Below, piece after piece: positions 40,636 to 48,414 of a stretch of DNA of 64,000 nucleotides (position 1 is its first letter; each line of letters begins with the position of its first letter). A program made the translations under genes and the position numbers. Source of the stretch: Fibrobacter sp. UWB5 (lineage in GTDB: Bacteria > Fibrobacterota > Fibrobacteria > Fibrobacterales > Fibrobacteraceae); NCBI RefSeq assembly GCF_002210295.1, contig NZ_MWQH01000004.1, forward strand, positions 214,165 to 278,164. Direction: 5' to 3'. A model generated the notes under the pieces. It was not told the DNA's origin. It worked only from the letters and a program-made list of their open reading frames with translations, and did no database searches.

Positions 40636-42414
40636 TTATCTCGTCACTCTTACAGACTGCATCTGGCCAGTGGTACGGCTGCGCAGGTAGTAGATGCCGG
40701 AGCTCTTCACAGCGCTGGAGTGCTGGAGGATTTCCTTGGCGGCATCGAAACCGTAGGCAGTGAGCACGCCCATGTGGACACCGTTCTGGTCGAACACATG
40801 GTAGTCCTGACGGCTGTTGTTGTCAAGCTGGATGCTCGGCTGCACGAACTGCGGTTCGTCACCAGCAGCAGAAATCTGGAACCAGTCGACGTCGATATAG
40901 CCCTTGGCAATTTCCATGGTGAGGATCTGTTCGCCCTTTTCAAGCGTAATCGAACCGGAAACTTCATCAAAAGAAGTCCAGGAAGTACCAGTGTATTTCA
41001 ACGAATCAGATACGACCTTGTCGCCGACCTTGAATATCACAGCACCATCACCGTCTGCAGCAACAGCGGCCTTTACTTTAAACGTGCCAGCAGAAGCAGG
41101 GTTAATGGTATACTGGAAGTAGTTACCTGTGGGATTGCAACCGAGAACAAGACCACCGTTCTTTTCGCCAATGTTTACAGATGTACCCTTTCTATATTCC
41201 GTATTCCAGGTATCGCTGCAATCACCACTGACAGAGTAAGAGTTGTTGCCAGCGCCCTTGCCCGGAATGTCGAAGTCTTCGGCTTCAATCTTGCTCGACA
41301 AGTCAAACGCCTTACCCTTGAACGGAGTCTGCGGTTCCGGTTCAGGAGGTTCGCCACCACCCGCGAGACCGGTCGTGTTGACGCCCTTGTTGCTCTTCAG
41401 GTATTCCTTGAGCCAGGTCATGGCCGCACGGTCCTTGTTGTCCCTGATAATACCGGACGTACCGTCATTCCACGTTGCACCGTAGATATAGCCCCAAATG
41501 GTGATACCGGCAATATGTTCGTTCTCCATAAAGTAGGAGATCTGTTCGGAGTAGCACTTCTTCTGGACGTTATCATCGCTTGTGAAAATATCGTATTCAG
41601 AGATGAACATCGGCATCTGGGTCTTGTTCCAGATTTCTTCGATGGTGCTCTTGAGCGTGCTAAGGCTCAAACAGGAGCCGCCACCACCGGTACCGCCAGC
41701 GCCACCGCCCTGGCTCATCATGTCGTGGGCCTGCAAGCCGTAGGCATCCACCGGAGTACCAGCCTTTTTAAGCTTGTTAATCAGGTCAATACCTTCGTTC
41801 TTTTGCCACTGAACCGTGTTATAGTCGTTATAGATAAGGATTGCTTCCGGCCAACGTTCGCGAGCCATCTTGAACGCCGTTTGCACGAATTCGTAGTTAC
41901 CGTTGTCACCACCGAGGGCTTCAATAATATTGTTATTGCCTTGACGGCCATAATTGGAATGGTACTTACCATCCGATGTCTTGATGGCTTCGTTCACCAC
42001 GTCGATCATTTCGAGGTCCGGATAATGCTTCTTGACAGCATCCATCCAGTTCGTGATGGCCGTCTTGGTATCGGCCGCGCTAAGACCGTTCAACCAGTTG
42101 GGGTACTGGGAACCCCACACCAGGGCGTGGAACTTGAAGTGACCACCATTGTTCTTAGCCCAGTTATAGGCAGCATCGCAACCACTCCAGTTGTAGCTGC
42201 CACGGGAGCCTTCGATAGAGGCCCACTTACATTCGTTTTCGGCCGTAATCTGGTTCCACAATTGCGTAAAGTCGCTGCGGACCTGGCCACGAGTTGTAAT
42301 GTTACCGACGAACTTCGCTGCACCATCGGCCAAGCCGGGTCCCGCGAAGGAGAAAGTTGTTGCTGCAAGAGCAACAGCAGCAACTTTCGTTGCTGTAGAG
42401 ATTATCTTTTTCAT
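40636..42414 (-). CDS. GH10 endo-beta-1,4-xylanase with CBM6 and C-terminal basic domain (xylanase 1)
   Basis: 592 residues from the ATG at 42414 (AAAAAGGA upstream). Signal peptide about 1-24 (ending TTFSFA). GH10 barrel about 25-350 with acid/base Glu in MIDVVNEAI and nucleophile Glu in MFISEYDIF; it cleaves xylan backbones with retention. A Gly-rich insertion (QGGGAGGTGGGG) with an extra Cys interrupts the barrel. After a PEPEPQ linker comes CBM6 (about 385-515, SSKIEAEDFDIPG), binding xylan or cellulose, then a ~70-residue C-terminal domain ending SGIYYLRSRTTGQMQSVRVT. Most downstream of three tandem paralogues. The shared palindrome lies at 42510-42524. Confidence 0.93.
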   Translation of the reverse strand: MKKIISTATKVAAVALAATTFSFAGPGLADGAAKFVGNITTRGQVRSDFTQLWNQITAENECKWASIEGSRGSYNWSGCDAAYNWAKNNGGHFKFHALVWGSQYPNWLNGLSAADTKTAITNWMDAVKKHYPDLEMIDVVNEAIKTSDGKYHSNYGRQGNNNIIEALGGDNGNYEFVQTAFKMARERWPEAILIYNDYNTVQWQKNEGIDLINKLKKAGTPVDAYGLQAHDMMSQGGGAGGTGGGGSCLSLSTLKSTIEEIWNKTQMPMFISEYDIFTSDDNVQKKCYSEQISYFMENEHIAGITIWGYIYGATWNDGTSGIIRDNKDRAAMTWLKEYLKSNKGVNTTGLAGGGEPPEPEPQTPFKGKAFDLSSKIEAEDFDIPGKGAGNNSYSVSGDCSDTWNTEYRKGTSVNIGEKNGGLVLGCNPTGNYFQYTINPASAGTFKVKAAVAADGDGAVIFKVGDKVVSDSLKYTGTSWTSFDEVSGSITLEKGEQILTMEIAKGYIDVDWFQISAAGDEPQFVQPSIQLDNNSRQDYHVFDQNGVHMGVLTAYGFDAAKEILQHSSAVKSSGIYYLRSRTTGQMQSVRVTR

Positions 42415-42509
42415 ATCCACACATCCTTTTTGATGGTTTTTCATCCCAAAAACCATTATTAATATATCCCCTAAAAAGGGCGTTTTTTCACGGAAAAAGG
42501 GGATTGTCA

Positions 42510-42524
42510 TGGACAATATGTCCA
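42510..42524. promoter_or_regulatory. Shared palindromic operator, xylanase 1
   Basis: TGGACA-ATA-TGTCCA, perfect 6-bp arms, centred 103 bp before the start codon and about 54 bp upstream of a TATATT hexamer (minus strand, 42466-42461). It overlaps a second palindrome, ATTGTC-ATG-GACAAT, at 42503-42517. Confidence 0.6.
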
Positions 42525-42549
42525 TAAAAGCGTAAACAAAAGGAAACAA

Positions 42550-42573
42550 GTCCCGGAACATTCGCCCCGGGAC
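42550..42573 (-). terminator. Terminator-like hairpin after xylanase 2
   Basis: GTCCCGG / CCGGGAC arms with a 10-nt loop, then TTGTTTCCTTTTG on the minus strand; 30 bp past the stop of xylanase 2. It is followed by a 21-bp flank identical to that of xylanase 1. Confidence 0.65.
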
Positions 42574-42602
42574 CCGTTGTTTGGTGTATTGAGTTTTGAA
42601 AT

Positions 42603-44459
42603 TTACCTAGAAATTCTCACAGACTGCATTTTTCCGGTCCAGCGGTTACGCAGGTAGTAGATACCGGAAGCCTTGATGTCGCCCGTGTTCTGGAGAATTT
42701 CGGCAGCGCCTTCGAAACCGTAGGCCGAGAGCACGCCCAAGTTCACGCCGTGCGCATCGAACACGAAGTAGTCCTGCAGGCCGTTTTCATCGATCTGGAT
42801 GCTCGGCTGGACAAACATCGGATCATCTTCAATTTCAATCGGTTCGGGGTCGGTAGCATCTTTACCCTTCACGAAGGTGAAATAGTCGATGTCGAACCAG
42901 GAGCCAGTCACCGTCATGCGGAGGATATGCGTGCCGGCCGTGAGGGACACGTTAGCCTTGACCTTGTTGTAGTCGTCGTAGTTTTCTTCGCCGGACTTTG
43001 CTGCAGGAACAGTAATCACGTTGGTGAGTTCCTTGCCGTCGAGAGAAAGCTGGAAGCTGGAAGTCGAACCTGCGGCAGCCACGGCTGCGAACATGGTGTA
43101 GTCGCCCGCTTCTTTTACGTTCACGGTGTATTCGAGCCAATCGCCTTCGCTGTTGTAGCCCACGATGACGCCGGTCGCCTTCTTGTAGAGGTCGACACCT
43201 GTCGTGTCCTTGCGGTAATCCTTCACGTCGCCGTGATTTTCGATATCGCTTTCGCTGTAAGAAACGTTACTCACGCCATTGGTTTCGCCGACACCGGAAA
43301 TATCAAAGTCTTCGGCTTCGATTTTGCCCGGGATGTCGAATGCAGAGCCCTTGAACAACTTGCGCGGCACAGGTTCGACCGGAGTGAGCACACCCGTCTT
43401 GAGGCCAGTCGTGTTCACGCCCTTGTTGCTCTTGAGGTACTCCCTCATCCACTTCAAAGCGGCGCGGTCCTGGCCATTCTTGACAATGCCGGAGCAGCCA
43501 CTCGCAGTGCCGTTACAGTCGAGCCAAGTGCGACCATAAATGTAGCCCCAAATGGTAATGCCGGCAATGTGTTCGTTTTCCATGAAGTGAGAAATCTGTT
43601 CGGAGTAGCACTGCTTCTGGATATTGTCATCGGTTGTCGCGATGTCGTATTCGCTGATGAACATCGGGGTCTGGGTCTTGTCCCAAATTTCCTTGGTAAT
43701 GCTCTTGAGCGTATTGATGTTCAAGCAAACGCCGCCGCCACCGGTACCGCCCTGGCCACCGCCCTGGCTCATCATGTCGTGGGCCTGCAAGCCGTAGGCG
43801 TCAACCGGAGCACCGTTTTTCTTGATGGTCTGGATAAGCTGAATGCCCTGATCCTTGTTCCACTGGACGGTGTTGTAGTCATTATAAATGAGGATAGCCT
43901 TCGGCCAACGTTCGCGCGCCATTTTGAAGGCCGTCGTTACGAACTGGTAATTGCCACCATTATCGCCACCGAGTGCCGGAATGATGTTGTTGTTCTTGCC
44001 ATAAGGAGAATGATAGCTGTTGTTGCCCGTGCGGATAGCTTCGTTCACCACGTCGATCATTTCGAGATCGGGGTAATGTTCCTTGACCGCATCGAACCAA
44101 GCGGTAATCGCCTTCTTCGTTTCGTCTGTGCTAAGGCCATTGAGCCAGTTCGGATACTGGGAGCCCCACACCAAAGCGTGGAACTTGAAGTGACCCCCGT
44201 TCTGCTTTGCCCAGTTATAGGCAGCATCGCAGGCACCCCAGTTGTAACGGCCACGAGTACCTTCGACGGAACCCCACTTACAGCCGTTTTCGGCCGTAGC
44301 CTGGTTCCAGAGCGCAGTAAAGTCTGAGCCGACACTATTACTCTGGGTAATGTTACCAATGAACTTGGCTGCGCCATCGGCAAGGCCGGGGCCAGCGAAC
44401 GACGGAACGGCACAAGAAAGTGCGACCGCCAAAGCAGAGAAAGAAAGTTTCTGTTTCAT
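42603..44459 (-). CDS. GH10 endo-beta-1,4-xylanase with CBM6 and C-terminal basic domain (xylanase 2)
   Basis: 618 residues from the ATG at 44459. Signal peptide about 1-22 (ending AVPSFA). GH10 catalytic domain about 23-360 with acid/base Glu in MIDVVNEAI and nucleophile in MFISEYDIA. It shares with xylanase 1 the Gly-rich insertion (QGGGQGGTGGGG) and its paired Cys (GVCLNINTLK and QKQCYSEQ). CBM6 about 395-555 (PGKIEAEDFDISGVGETNGV), then the C-terminal domain (FVQPSIQIDENGLQDYFVFD to MQSVRISR). Secreted xylanase. Operator-type palindrome at 44549-44563. It lies in the middle of the tandem triplet. Confidence 0.93.
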   Translation of the reverse strand: MKQKLSFSALAVALSCAVPSFAGPGLADGAAKFIGNITQSNSVGSDFTALWNQATAENGCKWGSVEGTRGRYNWGACDAAYNWAKQNGGHFKFHALVWGSQYPNWLNGLSTDETKKAITAWFDAVKEHYPDLEMIDVVNEAIRTGNNSYHSPYGKNNNIIPALGGDNGGNYQFVTTAFKMARERWPKAILIYNDYNTVQWNKDQGIQLIQTIKKNGAPVDAYGLQAHDMMSQGGGQGGTGGGGVCLNINTLKSITKEIWDKTQTPMFISEYDIATTDDNIQKQCYSEQISHFMENEHIAGITIWGYIYGRTWLDCNGTASGCSGIVKNGQDRAALKWMREYLKSNKGVNTTGLKTGVLTPVEPVPRKLFKGSAFDIPGKIEAEDFDISGVGETNGVSNVSYSESDIENHGDVKDYRKDTTGVDLYKKATGVIVGYNSEGDWLEYTVNVKEAGDYTMFAAVAAAGSTSSFQLSLDGKELTNVITVPAAKSGEENYDDYNKVKANVSLTAGTHILRMTVTGSWFDIDYFTFVKGKDATDPEPIEIEDDPMFVQPSIQIDENGLQDYFVFDAHGVNLGVLSAYGFEGAAEILQNTGDIKASGIYYLRNRWTGKMQSVRISR

Positions 44460-44548
44460 GAAACCACATCCTTTTTTAAAGTTACACCATGCTCCTATAA
44501 AATTATCTCGGCAAAGGCGGAATCGCTCACGGTCTTCAAGGATTTCCA

Positions 44549-44563
44549 TTGATAAAATATCCA
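44549..44563. promoter_or_regulatory. Shared palindromic operator, xylanase 2
   Basis: TTGATA-AAA-TATCCA, centred about 97 bp before the start codon and about 59 bp upstream of a TTATAG-type hexamer on the minus strand. Confidence 0.55.
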
Positions 44564-44671
44564 TAATAATGTAAAGAGCAAGAAACGAGCCCCGCAGCAT
44601 TCGCCGCGAGGCCCGTTGTTCGGTTTATCTTTTCAAGAGAGAAATTAAGAGTGAAATAGAGCCGAGCGGCC

Positions 44672-46429
44672 TTATTTCGTTATTTTCACGGACTGCATTT
44701 GGCCGGTGGTACGGCTACGCAAGTAGTACACGCCAGAAGTCTTGACGGCGCCGGAATTCTGGAGAATTTCCTTGGCGGCATCGAAACCATAGGCCGAAAG
44801 CACGCCCATGCGCACGCCCTGCATGTCGAACACATAGTAGTCCTGCAAGGTATTGTTGTCGAGCTGGATGCTCGGCTGCACAAACTGCGGATCGGCATTG
44901 GCGCCCTTCAGGAATTCAATGTAGTCGATATCGAAATACTGCGTGGTCACATCCAGGCGGAGAATATGCTTGCCGGCCGGAAGGGTCACATTAGCCTTTG
45001 CAGTGGTATAGTCGTCAAAGCTTGTGCCGGAAACCGAGAGTTCACCCACGGACTTGCCGTCGACAGAGAGGGTGAAGGCGGCAGAACCATTGGCAGCGAC
45101 AGAAGCGATTGCGGTATATTCGCCCGCTTCGTCAATATTGACTGTATATTCGTACCAGTCGCCATTGGTATTGTAGCCCACAATGTTGCCCGTTGCCTTC
45201 TTGTAGATGTCGACATCAGGTGCGTCGGTCTTACGGTAGTCGGAATCGCCGTGGTTTTCGGGATCGCCATCGTTGTAAGACACATTGCTTACGCCGTCGG
45301 TTTCGCCGACACCGGTAACATCGAAGTCTTCGGCTTCAATCTTGCCCGGAATAGCAAGATCCTTGAACGCCTTGCGCGGTACCGGTTCAGGCGGGGTGTA
45401 AGGTTCTGCATTGTTAAGGCCCGTTTCATTCTTGCCGTCGGCAAGGTGGTTCTTGAAGTAGTCCTTGAGCCAGGTCATGGCCGGACGGTCAGAACCATTC
45501 TTGATAATGCCGGAGTTTCCGTTCGTGGTCCAAGTAGCGCCATAGACATAGCCCCAAAGGGTAATGCCTGCGACCTGCTTGGATTCCCAGAAGGCCGGAA
45601 TCTGTTCGGAATAGCGCTGCTTTTGCTGACTGTCGTTGTCGGTACCGATATCGTATTCGGTAATGTACAAGGGCATCGGTTCGCCCTTCGCATTCTTGAC
45701 ACTCGTCTGAATTTTGTTCAAGGCGCTCTTGAAGTCATTTACGTTCATGTCGGTCAGGTCATGCGCCTGCTGGCCGTATGCATCGACCGGGGCACCCTGC
45801 TTCACGAGCTTGTTCACGAGGTCGATACCTTCGTTGATCTGCCAGCGGAACGTGTTATAGTCGTTATAGATAAGGACTGCCTTCGGCCAGCGTTCGCGCG
45901 CCATCTTGAACGCCGTGGCCACGAATTCGTAGTTGCCGTTGTCGCCGCCGAGAGCCGGGATAATGTTGTTGTTCTTGCCGTAGCCGGAATGGTAGCCGCC
46001 GCCCGATTTAATGGCTTCGTTCACCACGTCGATCATTTCGAGGTCGGGATAATGTTCGGCCACCGCGTCGAACCAGGCGGTAATCGCCTTCTTGGTTTCT
46101 TCGGTGCTCAGGCCGTTGAGCCAGTTGGGGTACTGGGAGCCCCACACCAGGGCGTGGAACTTGAAATGTCCGTTATTCTTTTTTGCCCAGTTGTAACAGG
46201 CATCGCAACCGGACCAATTGTAACGGCCGCGGGTTCCTTCGATAGAGGCCCACTTACATTCGTTTTCGGCGGTAATCTGGTTCCAGTAGGTACCAAAATC
46301 GCTTTGAACTTGGCCGCGGGTAGTAATGTTACCCAGGAATTTGGCACCACCTTCTGCAAGCGGAGCCGCCTGAGCCATGGTTGCAAACGAAGCAGCCAAG
46401 GCAATCGTAGAGAGAATAGTCTTCTTCAT
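44672..46429 (-). CDS. GH10 endo-beta-1,4-xylanase with CBM6 and C-terminal basic domain (xylanase 3)
   Basis: 585 residues. Signal peptide MKKTILSTIALAASFATMAQA. The GH10 domain (about 22-340) has acid/base Glu in MIDVVNEAI and nucleophile in LYITEYDIG. It lacks the Gly-rich insertion of paralogues 1 and 2 (AHDLTDMNVNDFKSALNKIQ instead) and also lacks their paired extra Cys (QQKQRYSEQ). CBM6 about 365-505 (PGKIEAEDFDVTGVGETDGV) and the C-terminal domain FVQPSIQLDNNTLQDYYVFD ending MQSVKITK. Promoter-proximal of the triplet by gene order, but each gene has its own terminator and operator, so they are probably separate transcripts. Confidence 0.93.
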   Translation of the reverse strand: MKKTILSTIALAASFATMAQAAPLAEGGAKFLGNITTRGQVQSDFGTYWNQITAENECKWASIEGTRGRYNWSGCDACYNWAKKNNGHFKFHALVWGSQYPNWLNGLSTEETKKAITAWFDAVAEHYPDLEMIDVVNEAIKSGGGYHSGYGKNNNIIPALGGDNGNYEFVATAFKMARERWPKAVLIYNDYNTFRWQINEGIDLVNKLVKQGAPVDAYGQQAHDLTDMNVNDFKSALNKIQTSVKNAKGEPMPLYITEYDIGTDNDSQQKQRYSEQIPAFWESKQVAGITLWGYVYGATWTTNGNSGIIKNGSDRPAMTWLKDYFKNHLADGKNETGLNNAEPYTPPEPVPRKAFKDLAIPGKIEAEDFDVTGVGETDGVSNVSYNDGDPENHGDSDYRKTDAPDVDIYKKATGNIVGYNTNGDWYEYTVNIDEAGEYTAIASVAANGSAAFTLSVDGKSVGELSVSGTSFDDYTTAKANVTLPAGKHILRLDVTTQYFDIDYIEFLKGANADPQFVQPSIQLDNNTLQDYYVFDMQGVRMGVLSAYGFDAAKEILQNSGAVKTSGVYYLRSRTTGQMQSVKITK

Positions 46430-46517
46430 GAACCAACATCCTTTTTAAGGTGTAACAGCCAATGATAAATCTACCGCGAAAAAGGCCCAAAAGCCCCCCC
46501 TTGGGCAAACAGTTCCA

Positions 46518-46532
46518 TTGACAAAACATCCA
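46518..46532. promoter_or_regulatory. Shared palindromic operator, xylanase 3
   Basis: TTGACA-AAA-CATCCA, centred 96 bp before the xylanase 3 start and about 61 bp upstream of a TATCAT hexamer on the minus strand. It also lies about 175 bp before the divergent esterase gene. Confidence 0.55.
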
Positions 46533-46576
46533 AGGGCAGGTAAACATTGAAAAACAAAGTCGTTTTAAAACGCTTT

Positions 46577-46594
46577 TTACACGGAAATGTGTAA
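46577..46594. promoter_or_regulatory. Second palindrome in the xylanase 3 / esterase intergenic region
   Basis: TTACAC-GGAAAT-GTGTAA, perfect 6-bp arms, about 112 bp before the esterase start; the half-site TGTGTAA recurs at about 46650. It differs from the six-gene operator and may serve the divergent esterase. Confidence 0.4.
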
Positions 46595-46705
46595 GATTTA
46601 TTCGTGGTTTCGCAAACTTTACGTAAAATATATTGCATTTCAGCAATAAATGTGTAAATTTATTATGGAGTGAAAACAAAAGGGTATCATAAAAAAGGAG
46701 TATTT

Positions 46706-48235
46706 ATGCGTAACCCCAAATTCGCAAGTATCGCTAGCCTGGCACTGTTCGGCTTGTTCAGCAGTCAGGCTTTTGCCTGGAGCATTGACGGCGTGGTCAA
46801 ATCCAAGGTTTCCGGCCGTTTGCTCGGCGGTGTAAAAATCAACACATTCAACTTCGGCGGCTATGAAACCACTAGCGCCGAAGATGGCACATTCCGCCTC
46901 AGCAGCGATGACAACACGGGCATTGTCGCCAACGCCTACACCGCAAATGTCGCCCTCCACATGGAAGGCAACATGCTCACCATTTATAACGCTGACGCAC
47001 GTTCTCTCAGCGTGTCCGTGATCAACTCCCTTGGCAAGGTTCTCAAGAAGAACAACATCGAAAACGTCCAGGGTATCGTCTCCCTCGACTTGGGCAAGCT
47101 TGCGAAAGGCGCGAAGTTTATCCGCGTCAGCGCAGACAACCGTAACAGCACCTTCATGCTGACCGACAAGGGTGCAGTCAAGGCTCTCAAGAAAGAAGGC
47201 GACCTGCTGCCGATGCTCCAGTTCGCGCTGGATGGTTATGCCAACTTTGTCTACCAAATGCAGAGCGAAACCGAGACCGGCGTGACCATCGAAATGGTAA
47301 GGCCCTCTGCCGACGCTTCTTCCAGCTCTGAAGCTATTGAACCGCCGAAATCTTCTAGCTCTCAACAGGTTGAACCGCCGAAGTCTTCCAGCAGCAACGC
47401 TGGCAGCGATGAACCTGTCGTAGTCGATTGCTCCGGCAAGACTGCAAAGGTCGGAGACAAGCAAAACATGTCCGTGACCGTCGACGGCAAGCAGCGCACC
47501 TTTATTATGCACATCCCGAGCGCCTACACGGGTGACAAGCCCGTACCGCTCGTTATCGACTACCACCCGATTGGCGGTTCCGGCAATGGCGAATTCGGAA
47601 GTTCTCCGTACAAGGCCAAGACTGACCCCGAAGGCGTAATCACGCTTTACCCGGACGGCACCAGCAAACCGGGTGGAATGGGTAACGGCTGGAACGTCGG
47701 CCCATGCTGCTCCAACGATGACGACGTCAAGTTCTCTTACGCAATGATTGACAAGCTCAAAGAAATCGCCTGTATCGACCCGCAGCGTATTTACGCAACC
47801 GGTTTCTCGATGGGTGGCGGCATGAGCAACCACGTGGCTTGCATGATGTCCGACGTCTTTGCAGCAGTCGCTCCGGCAGCTATGGACTTGAACAAGACCA
47901 ACAGTGCACAGTGCAAGATGTCTCGTCCGATCTCTGTCATCAACTTCCGCGGTACGAATGACCCGGTCTGCAAATATCAGGGCGGCGATAGCGGATTCAA
48001 CGACGGCCTGAACTTCCTCGGCGCCGAAGGCACCTTCAGGTTCTGGGCCGAAAAGAACGGCTGTACCGGGGCTCCGACCAAAAATTCCAACGGTTGCGAT
48101 GAATACTCCAACTGCCAGGATGGCACGAAGGTCGTGCTCTGCACCAAGCAGGGCGGTGGTCACGACTACGGTGACGCAAGCATCGGCTGGCCGTTCCTGA
48201 AGCAGTTCACGCTCCCGGCAAGCTTCGTGAAGTAA
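46706..48235 (+). CDS. Secreted CE1-like esterase (feruloyl/acetyl-xylan esterase type) with N-terminal accessory domain
   Basis: 509 residues from the ATG at 46706 (AAAAAAGGAG upstream). Signal peptide about 1-25 (ending SQAFA). Residues 26-200 form a carboxypeptidase-regulatory-like beta domain plus a strand module (DGVVKSKVSGRLLGGVKI, MLTIYNADARSLSVSVINSL) resembling the C-terminal domains of the neighbouring enzymes but placed N-terminally. Ser-rich linkers lie around 210-235. The catalytic domain (about 240-509) resembles LpqC/PHB-depolymerase-like esterases: nucleophile Ser in GFSMGGGMSN, Asp in GTNDPVCKY, His in GGGHDYGD. It would remove ester side groups from xylan. Opposite strand to the hydrolases, with its own terminator. 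Confidence 0.85.
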   Translation: MRNPKFASIASLALFGLFSSQAFAWSIDGVVKSKVSGRLLGGVKINTFNFGGYETTSAEDGTFRLSSDDNTGIVANAYTANVALHMEGNMLTIYNADARSLSVSVINSLGKVLKKNNIENVQGIVSLDLGKLAKGAKFIRVSADNRNSTFMLTDKGAVKALKKEGDLLPMLQFALDGYANFVYQMQSETETGVTIEMVRPSADASSSSEAIEPPKSSSSQQVEPPKSSSSNAGSDEPVVVDCSGKTAKVGDKQNMSVTVDGKQRTFIMHIPSAYTGDKPVPLVIDYHPIGGSGNGEFGSSPYKAKTDPEGVITLYPDGTSKPGGMGNGWNVGPCCSNDDDVKFSYAMIDKLKEIACIDPQRIYATGFSMGGGMSNHVACMMSDVFAAVAPAAMDLNKTNSAQCKMSRPISVINFRGTNDPVCKYQGGDSGFNDGLNFLGAEGTFRFWAEKNGCTGAPTKNSNGCDEYSNCQDGTKVVLCTKQGGGHDYGDASIGWPFLKQFTLPASFVK

Positions 48236-48293
48236 GTTCTCTCTCACAAACGAATCTTAGTACTCCTAAGAATACCTCCTAAAAACCAACCAA

Positions 48294-48325
48294 AGAATCT
48301 CTCGCGCAAGCGGGAGATTCTTTTT
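48294..48325 (+). terminator. Intrinsic terminator after the esterase gene
   Basis: AGAATCTCTCGC-GCAA-GCGGGAGATTCT-type stem followed by five T; about 58 bp past the stop codon. Confidence 0.88.
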
Positions 48326-48342
48326 ATATAAACAGCCGAAGA

Positions 48343-48366
48343 AACCCCTCGCTTGCGCGGGGGGTT
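48343..48366 (-). terminator. Intrinsic terminator after the clan GH-A hydrolase gene
   Basis: AACCCCTCGC / GCGGGGGGTT stem with a TTGC loop; on the minus strand TTTCTTCGG follows. About 49 bp past the stop codon at 48415. Confidence 0.65.
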
Positions 48367-48414
48367 CCTTTGGTTGCATGGAGTCATGAAGTGTGCGTTG
48401 GCACGCAACGGCGG

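Noticed and set aside
42415..42561. N-terminal extensions of the xylanase reading frames through the operator region (also 44460-44600)
   Set aside because: The frames happen to be open across the palindromes, but signal peptides and ribosome-binding sites place the starts at 42414 and 44459.
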